Position numbers and translations under genes: made by a program | DNA from: Hydrogenophaga sp. IBVHS1 | Lineage (GTDB): Bacteria; Pseudomonadota; Gammaproteobacteria; Burkholderiales; Burkholderiaceae_C | DNA: 64,000 nt | NCBI RefSeq assembly: GCF_002127265.1 | Contig: NZ_NFUU01000001.1 | Coordinates: 2,798,040 to 2,862,039 of the forward strand | Direction: 5' to 3' | Shown here: positions 8,937 through 17,436 of the stretch, piece by piece | Layout: each line of letters opens with the position of its first letter | Position numbering within the stretch: position 1 is the stretch's first letter | The notes under the pieces: model-generated | What the model saw: only the letters and a program-made list of their open reading frames with translations | Told to the model about the DNA's origin: nothing | The model's database searches: none

Positions 8937-10598
8937 ATGCAGACGGATGTGCTGATCGCAGGCGGTGGCCCTTGCGGCCTCATGCTGGCCAACGAACTGG
9001 GGCGCCGTGGCGTGCGCACGCTGCTGCTGGAGCCCAGGAACGGCACCGCCTTCAACCCGCAGGCGAACGCGACACAGGCGCGCACCATGGAGCACTTCCG
9101 GCGTCTGGGTTTCGCCGACGAAATCCGCGCGCAAGGCCTGCCGGCGGACCACCCGACCGACATTGCCTACTTCACACGGTTCTACCAGCACGAACTGGCC
9201 CGGTTGCGGCTGCCCACCGCCAGCCAGGCCGCCGCCACGGTCAAGCGCCTGGGTGGTTCGTGGAGTGCGGCAGAGCTGCCCCACCGCGTGTCCCAGAAGT
9301 TCGTCGAAGCTACCTTGCTGCAACACGCTCGCGCCTGGCCAAGCATTGAAGTGCGGCACGGCTGGCGGCTGCGCGCGTTCAACGACCGGTCAATGGACGT
9401 CCTGGCGCAGATCGAATCCGTGGATGGCGCTTCGACCGCGTCGGTCACCGCAAAATACCTGGTGGGCGTGGACGGTGCGCGCAGCCTCGTCCGCCGGCAA
9501 CTGGGCATCGAATACGGCGGCGCCACCGGCTTCAAGCGCGACTTCATGGGCGGAAAGATGTTCGCCATTTACCTTCGTGCGCCCACCTTCCTTGCCACGC
9601 TGCCCCACGACAAGGCCTGGATGTACGTGTCGGTGAACGCCGAGCGCAGGGCGTTCATGGCGTCCGTCGATGGCCAGAGCGAATTCGCCTTTCATGCGGC
9701 CATTCACGAGGGCGAAGACGCCGACGCCTGGACCGAGGACGACGCCCGACGCATCTTTTCGCAGGCCATGGGCCGCGAAACTCCGATCGAGATTTTGTCC
9801 ATGCTCACCTGGACGGCTGGCCATGCGCTGGTGGCGGAACATTTCCAGCGCGGTCGCGTGTTTCTGGGCGGCGATGCGGCGCACCTGTTCACGCCCACCG
9901 GCGGGCTGGGCTACAACACGGCGGTGGAGGACGCGGTCAACCTCGGCTGGAAGCTCGCGCATGTCGTGCAGGGGCGCGCGCCCGAGTCGCTGCTGGCCAG
10001 CTATGAAATGGAGCGCAAGCCGCTGGCCGAGCGCAACACGGCCTATGCGAAGCGCTTTGCCGACTCGGTGGGCCTTTTTCAGGTGACGCCCGAACTCGAA
10101 CGGGACACGCCCGAAGGCGAACGGGCACGCCAGGCCGCCGCCGTGCACCTGAACGCGCACGTGCGGCTGGAATTCAACATCCCGGGTGTCACGTTTGGCG
10201 GCCGGTACGACGGGTCTCCCATCGTCGTGCCCGATGGCACCACGCCACCCGACGACCAACCCAACGACTACGTGCCCACAGCCTGCCCCGGTGGCCGTCC
10301 GCCTCACGCCTGGCTTGCAGATGGGCGGTCCCTGTACGACACCTTCCACTTCGAATGGACGTTGCTGGCGCTGGGGCCAGAGGCTCCCGACAGTAAGGCG
10401 TTCGAGCTCGCAGCGCAACAAGCAGGCATGGATCTGCAGGTGGTCCATCACGCCGACCCGGCACTGCGAGCTCTCTACGAGGCGCCTCTGGTGTTGATCC
10501 GGCCCGACCAGATCGTGGCCTGGCGCGGCGAGGATGCGCGCCATGCATCACACATCCTGAGCCTCTGCGCAGGAGGTCAGGCGCCACCCATGCCTTGA
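8937..10598 (+). CDS. FAD-dependent aromatic monooxygenase (PheA/TfdB/MhpA type)
   Basis: The 553-residue flavoprotein hydroxylase has an N-terminal Rossmann motif AGGGPCGLMLANELGRRG (from about residue 8). Its second FAD motif is GDAAHLFTPTGGLGYNTAVEDAVNLGWKL near residues 310-338, cited here as the GDAAH...GLGYN pair. The C-terminal 150 residues resemble the thioredoxin-like lid of phenol hydroxylases. Such enzymes ortho-hydroxylate phenolic compounds with NAD(P)H, but no ring-cleavage gene is adjacent, so the substrate is not known. The start MQTDVLIAGG at 8937 was chosen by the family N-terminus. It is divergent from frmA and converges on puuD. Confidence 0.88.
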   Translation: MQTDVLIAGGGPCGLMLANELGRRGVRTLLLEPRNGTAFNPQANATQARTMEHFRRLGFADEIRAQGLPADHPTDIAYFTRFYQHELARLRLPTASQAAATVKRLGGSWSAAELPHRVSQKFVEATLLQHARAWPSIEVRHGWRLRAFNDRSMDVLAQIESVDGASTASVTAKYLVGVDGARSLVRRQLGIEYGGATGFKRDFMGGKMFAIYLRAPTFLATLPHDKAWMYVSVNAERRAFMASVDGQSEFAFHAAIHEGEDADAWTEDDARRIFSQAMGRETPIEILSMLTWTAGHALVAEHFQRGRVFLGGDAAHLFTPTGGLGYNTAVEDAVNLGWKLAHVVQGRAPESLLASYEMERKPLAERNTAYAKRFADSVGLFQVTPELERDTPEGERARQAAAVHLNAHVRLEFNIPGVTFGGRYDGSPIVVPDGTTPPDDQPNDYVPTACPGGRPPHAWLADGRSLYDTFHFEWTLLALGPEAPDSKAFELAAQQAGMDLQVVHHADPALRALYEAPLVLIRPDQIVAWRGEDARHASHILSLCAGGQAPPMP

Positions 10599-10602
10599 AG
10601 CG

Positions 10603-11799
10603 TCAGTCGACCTTCGCGCCGCCCTTGAACCACTGCGCCACCATGGCGCGTTCTTCTTCGGTGATGCCGGTGGCGTTGTTCATGGGCATGAGCCGGGTGA
10701 CCACCACCTGCTGGTAGACCGTCTGGGCGTGTGCTTTCAGCGCGTCGGCCGAGTCCAGCCGCACGTTCTTCGATTGCAGCGCTTCACCGTGGCACATCAC
10801 GCAGCGTTGCTCCAGCACCGGCCTGAGCTGGGCGTAACTCACGCTCTCTGGCACGGCCACCGCCACCGTGGGTGCGGGACGGAGCCACACGATCAATGCA
10901 GTCAGCGCCACCACGCCGGCCGCCGCGTATTTCCAGGGGTGCGGATTGCGGCCCAGCTTGTAGCCGTGGCGCATCACGAAGAACTGCCGGATCGCCGCAC
11001 CGGCGAACATCATGCCGATCAGGATCAGCCAGTTGTACTTGTGTGTGTAGGTGAAGCTGTAGTGGTTGCTCAGCATGGCGAACAGCACCGGCAGCGTGAA
11101 GTAGGTGTTGTGCACGCTGCGCTGCTTGCCGCGCTGGCCGTGGACCGGGTCCACCGGCCGCCCGGCCTTGATATCTGCCACCACCGTGCGCTGGCCGGGG
11201 ATGATCCAGAAGAACACGTTGGCACTCATGGCGGTGGCGATCATCGCGCCCATCAGCAGAAAAGCCGCGCGACCGGCGAAAAGTTGTGTGGCCAGCCAGG
11301 CCGCCAGACACACCAGCACCAGCACCAGCGCACCCACCTTGGCGTCGCCGTTTTCCTTCTGCCCGAGCGTGCGGCAGATGGCGTCGTACAGCAGCCAGAA
11401 CACCACCAGGAAAGCCAGCGCCGCGGCAATCGCGGCGGCGGGGCTCCAGTCCATCACCTTTGGGTCGATGAGATAGACGCTCGGACTCCAGAGGTAGGAG
11501 ATGAGGAACAGCGCAAAGCCCGAGAGCCAGGTGGAATAGCTCTCCCAGTAGAACCAGTGCAGGTGCTCGGGCAGCTTGGGCGGCGACACGGCGAACTTCA
11601 CCGGGTGATAGAAGCCGCCGCCGTGCACGGCCCAGAGTTCGCCGCTCACGCCGTCCTTCTTCAACTGCGCGTCTTCAGGTGGCGTGAGGCTGCTGTCGAG
11701 AAAGACGAAGTAGAAGGAAGAGCCGATCCAGGCGATGGCCACAATCACATGCAGCCAGCGCAGCAGCAGGTTGGCCCAATCCAGCAGATAAGTTTCCAT
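10603..11799 (-). CDS. puuD: Membrane-bound urate hydroxylase PuuD
   Basis: The 398-residue protein has about eight hydrophobic helices, beginning LLRWLHVIVAIAWIGSSFYF, and a C-terminal periplasmic cytochrome c domain whose haem motif CVMCH places Cys333, Cys336 and His337. A MPMNN segment downstream could supply the axial Met. PuuD oxidises urate to 5-hydroxyisourate and passes electrons to the respiratory chain rather than making peroxide. A GntR-type operator (11,917-11,934) lies about 120 bp upstream. The product is the substrate of UraH, encoded nearby. xdhC lies upstream in the same direction. Confidence 0.96.
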   Translation of the reverse strand: METYLLDWANLLLRWLHVIVAIAWIGSSFYFVFLDSSLTPPEDAQLKKDGVSGELWAVHGGGFYHPVKFAVSPPKLPEHLHWFYWESYSTWLSGFALFLISYLWSPSVYLIDPKVMDWSPAAAIAAALAFLVVFWLLYDAICRTLGQKENGDAKVGALVLVLVCLAAWLATQLFAGRAAFLLMGAMIATAMSANVFFWIIPGQRTVVADIKAGRPVDPVHGQRGKQRSVHNTYFTLPVLFAMLSNHYSFTYTHKYNWLILIGMMFAGAAIRQFFVMRHGYKLGRNPHPWKYAAAGVVALTALIVWLRPAPTVAVAVPESVSYAQLRPVLEQRCVMCHGEALQSKNVRLDSADALKAHAQTVYQQVVVTRLMPMNNATGITEEERAMVAQWFKGGAKVD

Positions 11800-11916
11800 G
11801 GCACCTCAATGCAAGGTCAATGCTTGCGACTCACCACCGCGGGCGCTCTGAGTCGGCTGAGGGCCGCGCATGGGCGTGGAAGCATCCACACCCAGCTCCG
11901 CTGCGACCGGACTGGC

Positions 11917-11934
11917 AAAGTGTATACAGTTTTT
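11917..11934. promoter_or_regulatory. Candidate GntR operator upstream of puuD
   Basis: The sequence AAAGTGTATACAGTTT is built on a perfect TGTATACA core (11,921-11,928). Read on the minus strand, towards puuD, it is AAACTGTATACACTTT, the same sequence in the same orientation as the site upstream of the purine permease. Three other copies of the core lie in this purine region. It is located between xdhC and puuD, about 120 bp before the puuD start. Confidence 0.75.
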
Positions 11935-11950
11935 GAGAACATTCAAGCGG

Positions 11951-12790
11951 TCAAACACCACCCGGGGGACCAGCGCGTTCTAGCAACAACTGCGCCACAA
12001 CCGAGGCCGCGATCACCGCTGGCTCCTTGCCACCAATGCCGGGCAGTCCGATCGGGCAGGTAATGCGAGCGAGCTCGTTCGCGTTGAAACCGCGCTGCTC
12101 CAGCCGGTGGCGGAACGTGGCCCATTTCGTGCGACTGCCGATCAGCCCGATGAAGCCCAGGTCGCGGTGCTCGCGTTCCCGTTGCAGGCAGGCGGCCACG
12201 ATGTCGAGGTCTTCCGCGTGCGAGAAACTCATGATCAGCACAGCGCTGCCCGCCATCAGTTCGTGCACGGCGGCGTGCACCGGGTCGGAGTGCTCGGCCA
12301 CCACCTGTGCGGGCATATCGGCGGGAAACACCTCGTCACGGCTGTCGATCCAGGTCACATCGAATGGCAGTGGTGCGAGCGCCTGCACGATGGCACGACC
12401 GACATGCCCTCCACCGAACAAAGCAAGCGGTTGGTGGTGCTCTGTCAACCGCTGACGAAGGGCCATTACGTGCGATGCATCTACCCGCTCGAAGCGCAGC
12501 ACCAGGGCACCGCCGCAACACTGCCCGAGGCTCGGACCGAGCGTGATCGATTGCTCCCACACCGTCCCCGCAGCCCCCGGCTGCGCTAGCGATTCGCTTG
12601 CCTGGCGCATCGCATCCCACTCCAGATTGCCACCGCCGATCGTGCCAATCACACCGCCTGTCGTGGCTGAAAAAACCGCCATCCATGCACCCGCTTCACG
12701 CGGCACCGAACCGCGCGTTTTTTCAACGGTCACGAGCACCGCTGGCTCGCGTTGCAGACGCAGTAGAAAGGCTTCAAGCGGCACGGACAT
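11951..12790 (-). CDS. xdhC: Xanthine dehydrogenase accessory protein XdhC
   Basis: The 279-residue protein has the XdhC features: EKTRGSVPREAGAWM near the N-terminus, GGVIGTIGGGNLEW, the cysteine motif GQCCGGALVLRFE, and a Rossmann-like ALFGGGHVGRAIV in the second half. It ends with the family motif CPIGLPGIGGKEPAVIAASV. XdhC binds molybdenum cofactor, promotes its sulfuration and inserts it into xanthine dehydrogenase. The xdhA/xdhB structural genes are not in the window. The start MSVPLEAFL at 12,790 was chosen; an in-frame ATG at 12,838 would add 16 residues without family support. Confidence 0.93.
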   Translation of the reverse strand: MSVPLEAFLLRLQREPAVLVTVEKTRGSVPREAGAWMAVFSATTGGVIGTIGGGNLEWDAMRQASESLAQPGAAGTVWEQSITLGPSLGQCCGGALVLRFERVDASHVMALRQRLTEHHQPLALFGGGHVGRAIVQALAPLPFDVTWIDSRDEVFPADMPAQVVAEHSDPVHAAVHELMAGSAVLIMSFSHAEDLDIVAACLQREREHRDLGFIGLIGSRTKWATFRHRLEQRGFNANELARITCPIGLPGIGGKEPAVIAASVVAQLLLERAGPPGGV

Positions 12791-12966
12791 TGTGGCTTCG
12801 ACGTCAAAAAATATGTATGGATACGTAATGGCGATCAAGGCCGATCAGTATCCGCCGTACTGTACGCAAGCCCTGTTGAAAACCCCCATACACTTCATCC
12901 GCCCAGCGATATGGTCCATCCGAAGTCCAGAGCAAGGCGCCCGATCCGACTTACAGGCCCGTGAAC

Positions 12967-13527
12967 ATGAGAGACATCGATCCCGCACCGCGTCCCGCCA
13001 ATCCCGTGGACAACCGACAACGCCCGCGTTTCGCCAGAGGCTGGCTCACCATCGGTACGGCGGCATTGCTGGCCGCCTGCGCCGCGCCTTTGCCGCCTCC
13101 TCCACCACCGCCTCCCCCGCCACCTCCGGCGCCTGTGCCAGCACCGCCGCCCCCTGTCAGTGTGCGGCCCACACCCCAGCATGTGTCGCATGCCGTCTCG
13201 CCGATGGACTACCGCAAGGATGGTGCGCGCCATATCTACGGCAGCAACAGCCACCGCATCTACAAAGGCAAGATGCCCCCGCTGCTGCAAGGTGTGGGTG
13301 TCATGCGCCTGGACATCGACGAGCTCGGCAACATCCGGCGGCTGGACTGGCTGCGCCCGCCCAGCCATGCCGGCAGCCGTGTGGAAATCGAACGCACAGT
13401 GCGCGCCGCCGCACCCTTCCCGGCGCCGGTGCGCATGGGCAGCGTGAGCTACACCGACACCTGGCTCTGGCACGAGAGCGGCCAGTTCCAGCTCGACACG
13501 CTCACAGAAGGCCAGCGCGACCGCTGA
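12967..13527 (+). CDS. Proline-rich lipoprotein with TonB-C-like C-terminus
   Basis: The 186-residue predicted lipoprotein has a basic N-region, a hydrophobic stretch WLTIGTAALLAAC with the lipobox cysteine at residue 38, then a run of twelve prolines (43-54) and further Pro/Ala repeats up to about 68. The C-terminal part (GVGVMRLDIDELGNIRRLDW and onward) resembles the TonB C-terminal fold, with a variable-to-partner strand pattern. The proline run would form a stiff spacer from the membrane. A GTG two codons upstream is an alternative start. The function is not known. An intrinsic terminator follows. It does not look linked to purine metabolism. Confidence 0.8.
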   Translation: MRDIDPAPRPANPVDNRQRPRFARGWLTIGTAALLAACAAPLPPPPPPPPPPPPAPVPAPPPPVSVRPTPQHVSHAVSPMDYRKDGARHIYGSNSHRIYKGKMPPLLQGVGVMRLDIDELGNIRRLDWLRPPSHAGSRVEIERTVRAAAPFPAPVRMGSVSYTDTWLWHESGQFQLDTLTEGQRDR

Positions 13528-13555
13528 ACAGCGGTGCATACCGCGCCGACCAGAC

Positions 13556-13581
13556 AGCCCGCCACTCGGCGGGCTTTTTTT
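13556..13581 (+). terminator. Intrinsic terminator after the proline-rich lipoprotein gene
   Basis: A perfect 8-bp stem (AGCCCGCC / GGCGGGCT) with an ACTC loop is followed by a run of T residues on the plus strand. It sits 28 bases after the lipoprotein stop and just before the convergent uraH stop. Confidence 0.9.
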
Positions 13582-13590
13582 CGTCCCTGT

Positions 13591-13944
13591 TCAGCTGCCC
13601 CGGTACGTCGAATAGCTCCAGGGGCTGACCAGCAACGGCACGTGGTAGTGCTGGTCCGTGTGCGCCACACCGAAGTCGAGCGCTACGCGGTGAAGGAAGT
13701 TCGGCTCGGGCAAGGGCACGCCTCGCGCAGCGAAATAGCCTTTCACATCGAACACCAGCCGGTACGTGCCGACCTTGAGGCTGCTGTTGTCGTAGAGCGG
13801 TCCATCGGGGTTTCGGCCGTCCTGGTTCAGTTGAAAGCTCTTCACCAGCGTCGCGCGCTCTCCTTCGGTCGTGTAGAGCTCGACTTTCATGCCGGCGGCG
13901 GGGCAACCGTGCATGGTGTCCAGAACGTGCGTGCTCATTCCCAT
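13591..13944 (-). CDS. uraH: 5-hydroxyisourate hydrolase (transthyretin-like)
   Basis: The 117-residue protein has the family signatures STHVLDTMHGCPAAGM at the N-terminus, DGRNPDGP in the middle and the C-terminal tetrapeptide YRGS that defines HIUases against true transthyretins. It hydrolyses 5-hydroxyisourate, the PuuD product, to OHCU. The start at 13,944 was chosen because the upstream frame runs through the intergenic operator and the gntR gene on the other strand. It is divergent from gntR, and a perfect operator palindrome lies in the 72-bp gap. Confidence 0.97.
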   Translation of the reverse strand: MGMSTHVLDTMHGCPAAGMKVELYTTEGERATLVKSFQLNQDGRNPDGPLYDNSSLKVGTYRLVFDVKGYFAARGVPLPEPNFLHRVALDFGVAHTDQHYHVPLLVSPWSYSTYRGS

Positions 13945-13975
13945 GGCGCTTCCTTGGTGTGAATATGGTCGACCG

Positions 13976-13991
13976 AAAGTGTATACACTTT
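13976..13991. promoter_or_regulatory. GntR operator between uraH and gntR
   Basis: AAAGTGTATACACTTT is a perfect 16-bp palindrome around TGTATACA (13,980-13,987). It is centred in the 72-bp divergent region, 36 bp from the uraH start and about 30 bp from the gntR start. That is where a regulator would control both its own gene and the catabolic gene. It is the most symmetric of the four copies in the window. Confidence 0.82.
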
Positions 13992-14016
13992 TTGTTTTTC
14001 TGGATATGATGCCCGC

Positions 14017-14682
14017 ATGGAAATCTCCAGCACCTTGCACATCGTCGAGTCGCTCACGCGGGCCATTGTGGAGCACCGGTTGCACCCTGGCACCAAGCTG
14101 GCGGAACAGAAACTGGCGGACCATTTCGGGGTCTCGCGCACGCTGGTGCGACAGGCGCTGTTCCAGCTTTCCCAAAACCGCCTGATTCGCCTGGAGCCCG
14201 CGCGTGGCGCCTTTGTGGCAGCGCCCTCCGTGCAGGAAGCGCGGCAGGTTTTTGCAGTTCGGCGCATGCTCGAAGTGGAAATGACGCGGGCGTTCGTGAA
14301 GAGCGTGACCACCGCCAAGATCAAGGCCCTGCGCGAACATGTGGCGCAGGAAAAGATGGCCGTGAACAACGAGGACGTGGCCGGGCGCACCGAGTTGCTG
14401 GGCGACTTTCACGTGCGCATGGCCGAGCTCATGGGCAACCAGGTGCTGGCCGAGTTGCTGCGCGACCTCATCTCGCGCTGCGCCTTGATCACCCTGATGT
14501 ACCAGAGCAACCAGGCCGCCGAGCACTCCAACGACGAGCACGCCGACATCGTCAAGGCGCTGGCCGCGCGCGACGAGGAACTGGCAGTGCGTCTGATGGA
14601 CGAGCACCTGCGCCATGTGGAGGAGAACCTGACCTTCGACCGCAAGGTTCCGACGAACGACATTTCCATGGCCTTGTCATGA
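14017..14682 (+). CDS. GntR-family (FadR/FCD) transcriptional regulator of purine catabolism
   Basis: The 221-residue regulator has an N-terminal winged helix (about residues 10-70), including LAEQKLADHFGVSRTLVRQAL. A C-terminal all-helical FCD ligand domain (about 85-210) follows, where acidic and histidine residues such as those in GDFHVRMAEL commonly bind a metal and an organic-acid effector. It is divergent from uraH and overlaps puuE by 4 bases (ATGA). The TGTATACA palindromes upstream of four purine transcription units are the natural binding-site candidates. The effector is unknown; a urate- or allantoin-pathway intermediate is likely from context. Confidence 0.92.
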   Translation: MEISSTLHIVESLTRAIVEHRLHPGTKLAEQKLADHFGVSRTLVRQALFQLSQNRLIRLEPARGAFVAAPSVQEARQVFAVRRMLEVEMTRAFVKSVTTAKIKALREHVAQEKMAVNNEDVAGRTELLGDFHVRMAELMGNQVLAELLRDLISRCALITLMYQSNQAAEHSNDEHADIVKALAARDEELAVRLMDEHLRHVEENLTFDRKVPTNDISMALS

Positions 14683-15629
14683 CCTACGACTCCACACGCG
14701 AGTACCCGCGCGACCTCGCTGGCTACGGCCGCAACCCACCCCATGCCCGCTGGCCCAATGGCGCGCGCATCGCCGTGCAGTTCGTGCTGAACTACGAAGA
14801 AGGTGGCGAGAACAGCGTGCTGCACGGCGACGACGCCTCCGAGCAGTTCCTGTCCGAGATGTTCAACCCGGCGGCCTACCCTGCGCGGCACATCAGCATG
14901 GAAGGCATCTACGAATATGGCTCGCGCGCCGGCGTGTGGCGGCTGCTGCGCGAGTTCGAGCAGCGTGGCTTGCCGCTCACCGTGTTCGGCATTGCCAGCG
15001 CAATGCAGCGAAGTCCTGAAGTGACCGCCGCCTTCCAGGAACTCGGCCACGACATCGCATGCCACGGGTTGAAGTGGATCCACTACCAGAATGTGGACGA
15101 AGCCACTGAACGTGCACACATGGCGCAGGCCATGGAGATCATCGAAAAGCTCACCGGCAGCCGGCCGCTGGGCTGGTACACCGGTCGCGACAGCCCGAAC
15201 ACGCGCCGGCTGGTGGCCGACTTCGGCGGCTTCGAGTACGACAGCGACTACTACGGCGACGACCTGCCCTTCTGGATGAAGGTGAGGAAGACCGATGGCA
15301 GCGACGCACACCAGCTCATCGTGCCCTACACGCTGGACTGCAACGACATGCGCTTCGCCCTGCCCCAGGGCTATTCACACGCCGACCCTTTCTTCCAGTA
15401 CATGCGGGACACGTTTGATGCGCTGTACGCCGAGGGCGATCCCAACGGTCTGGACCGTCCGAAGATGATGAGCATCGGCATGCATTGCCGCCTGCTGGGC
15501 CGACCGGGCCGCATCACCGCTTTGCAGCGTTTCCTCGATCACATTCAGCAGCACGACAAGGTCTGGGTGGCTCGGCGCGTGGACATCGCCCGGCACTGGA
15601 AGGCCACCCATCCCCTGACCCTCGCTTGA
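14679..15629 (+). CDS. puuE: Allantoinase PuuE (polysaccharide-deacetylase fold)
   Basis: The 316-residue cofactor-free allantoinase has the PuuE landmarks YPRDLAGYGRNPPHARWP, VQFVLNYEEGGENS, SMEGIYEYGSRAGVWR and the WYTGRDSPNTRRL loop. It opens the hydantoin ring of allantoin to give allantoate. It is unrelated to the amidohydrolase-type AllB. It overlaps the gntR stop by 4 bases and is followed after 10 bases by the uraD-allantoate amidohydrolase fusion gene, so gntR, puuE and the fusion form one operon. Confidence 0.96.
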   Translation: MTYDSTREYPRDLAGYGRNPPHARWPNGARIAVQFVLNYEEGGENSVLHGDDASEQFLSEMFNPAAYPARHISMEGIYEYGSRAGVWRLLREFEQRGLPLTVFGIASAMQRSPEVTAAFQELGHDIACHGLKWIHYQNVDEATERAHMAQAMEIIEKLTGSRPLGWYTGRDSPNTRRLVADFGGFEYDSDYYGDDLPFWMKVRKTDGSDAHQLIVPYTLDCNDMRFALPQGYSHADPFFQYMRDTFDALYAEGDPNGLDRPKMMSIGMHCRLLGRPGRITALQRFLDHIQQHDKVWVARRVDIARHWKATHPLTLA

Positions 15630-15639
15630 ACACGCCACC

Positions 15640-17436
15640 ATGCCCATCACACTGGAACAACTGAACCAAGCCCCGCTGACCGAGGCCACGCAGATGCTCG
15701 ACGGTCTGTACGAACATTCGCCGTGGATCGCCCAGCAGGCGCTGGCGCAACGCCCCTTCGCTTCGCTGGCCGCGCTCAAGCATGCGATGGTGACTGTGCT
15801 GTCGAACGCTGGCATCGACGCGCAGCTCGCATTGATCCGCGCCCACCCGGAGCTGGCGGGCAAGGCCATGGTGAGCCAGGCGCTCACCGCCGAATCCACG
15901 AACGAGCAGACGAAGGCGGGCCTCACGAACTGCACGCCGGAGGAGTTCGCCCACATCCAGCAACTCAATGCGCAATACAACGCGAAATTCGGCTTCCCCT
16001 TCATCCTGGCGGTCCGCGGCCCACGCGGCACGGGGTTGCCAAAACGCGAAATCATCGCCACCTTCGAACGGCGCCTGAACCACCCGGTGGACTTCGAGAG
16101 TGCCGAGTGCATCCGCCACATCCACCGCATCGCGGAGATCCGCCTCAACGATAAATTCGGCTTCGAGCCGGTGGTGGGCGAGCGCGTATGGGACTGGCAC
16201 GAAGACCTCTCGCGCCACAGTGACCCCGGCTTCGCCGAGCAGGGCCAGCTCACCGTGACCTACCTCACCGATGCGCATCGGGCCTGCGCTGCAGATATTG
16301 CTGAACGCATGCGGGAGTGCGGGTTCGATGAGGTGGGCATTGACGCAGTGGGGAATGTGGTGGGGCGCTATCACGGCGCGCAAGCCGATGCACCCGCTCT
16401 GCTCACTGGCAGTCACTACGACACCGTGCGCAACGGCGGCAAGTACGACGGGCGCCTTGGCATCTTTGTGCCCATGGCCTGCGTGCAGCAACTTCACGCC
16501 ACCGGCCGCCGCCTGCCGTTCGCCTTCGAGATGGTCGCGTTTTCCGAAGAAGAAGGCCAGCGCTACAAGGCCACGTTCCTCGGATCGGGCGCGCTCACCG
16601 GCCACTTCAACCCGGCGTGGCTCGACCAGCAGGACGCCGATGGGATCACGCTGCGCGCCGCCATGCAACACGCCGGACTGCCCGCCACGCTGGAGGCCAT
16701 TCACGCGCTGAAGCGCGACCCATCAAAGTACCTGGGATTCGTCGAGGTCCACATCGAGCAAGGCCCGGTGCTCAACGAGATGGACCTTCCCCTGGGCGTG
16801 GTCACGTCCATCAATGCCGGTGTGCGCTTTCAGTGCGAGGCCCTCGGCATGGCCAGCCATGCCGGCACCACGCCCATGAACCGACGGCGCGACGCGGCGA
16901 GTGCCGTGGCCGAGCTGGCGATCTACATGGAGCAGCGCGCGCAGACGGACGGCGACTCGGTCGCCACCATCGGCATGCTGCAGGTGCCGGGTGGTTCGAT
17001 CAACGTGGTGCCGGGTCGATGCCTCTTCTCGCTGGACATGCGCGCCCCGAATGACGCGCAGCGCGACGCGCTGGAGCGCGACGTGCTGGCGCAGCTGCGC
17101 GCCATCTGCGAGCGGCGCGGCATTGGCCTGAAGGTGGAAGAGACCATGCGCGCCGCCGCCGCACCGAGCGACCCTGCATGGCAGGCGCGCTGGGAGCGCG
17201 CAGTGCAGGCGCTGGGTGTGCCGCTGCACCGCATGCCCAGCGGGGCCGGCCACGACGCCATGAAGCTGCACGAAATCATGCCGCAGGCCATGCTGTTCGT
17301 GCGCGGTCTCAACAGCGGCATCAGCCACAACCCGCTCGAATCCAGCACCTGCGACGACATCGAGCTGAGCGTGAACGCCTTCTCGCATCTGCTCGATCAA
17401 CTCGCCCACGAACACGCCAATCAGAAAGCCTCATGA
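15640..17436 (+). CDS. OHCU decarboxylase (UraD) fused to allantoate amidohydrolase
   Basis: The 598-residue protein joins two purine enzymes. Residues 1-172 are UraD, with the catalytic His69/Glu71 in RAHPELAGKA, and NAKFGFPFILAVRG at 114-127. From about residue 185 it is an M20-type allantoate amidohydrolase: the metal ligands include His259/Asp261 in GSHYDTV and the EEEGQR motif at 303-308, with VEVHIEQGPVL further on. UraD makes S-allantoin from OHCU, and the second domain hydrolyses allantoate. The PuuE step lies between these two reactions and is encoded just upstream. The next gene overlaps by 4 bases (ATGA). Confidence 0.94.
   Translation: MPITLEQLNQAPLTEATQMLDGLYEHSPWIAQQALAQRPFASLAALKHAMVTVLSNAGIDAQLALIRAHPELAGKAMVSQALTAESTNEQTKAGLTNCTPEEFAHIQQLNAQYNAKFGFPFILAVRGPRGTGLPKREIIATFERRLNHPVDFESAECIRHIHRIAEIRLNDKFGFEPVVGERVWDWHEDLSRHSDPGFAEQGQLTVTYLTDAHRACAADIAERMRECGFDEVGIDAVGNVVGRYHGAQADAPALLTGSHYDTVRNGGKYDGRLGIFVPMACVQQLHATGRRLPFAFEMVAFSEEEGQRYKATFLGSGALTGHFNPAWLDQQDADGITLRAAMQHAGLPATLEAIHALKRDPSKYLGFVEVHIEQGPVLNEMDLPLGVVTSINAGVRFQCEALGMASHAGTTPMNRRRDAASAVAELAIYMEQRAQTDGDSVATIGMLQVPGGSINVVPGRCLFSLDMRAPNDAQRDALERDVLAQLRAICERRGIGLKVEETMRAAAAPSDPAWQARWERAVQALGVPLHRMPSGAGHDAMKLHEIMPQAMLFVRGLNSGISHNPLESSTCDDIELSVNAFSHLLDQLAHEHANQKAS

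Noticed and set aside
12811..12826. GTATGGATAC upstream of xdhC as a fifth GntR site
   Set aside because: It has two extra bases in the centre and lacks the flanking AAA/TTT, so it does not match the TGTATACA pattern.
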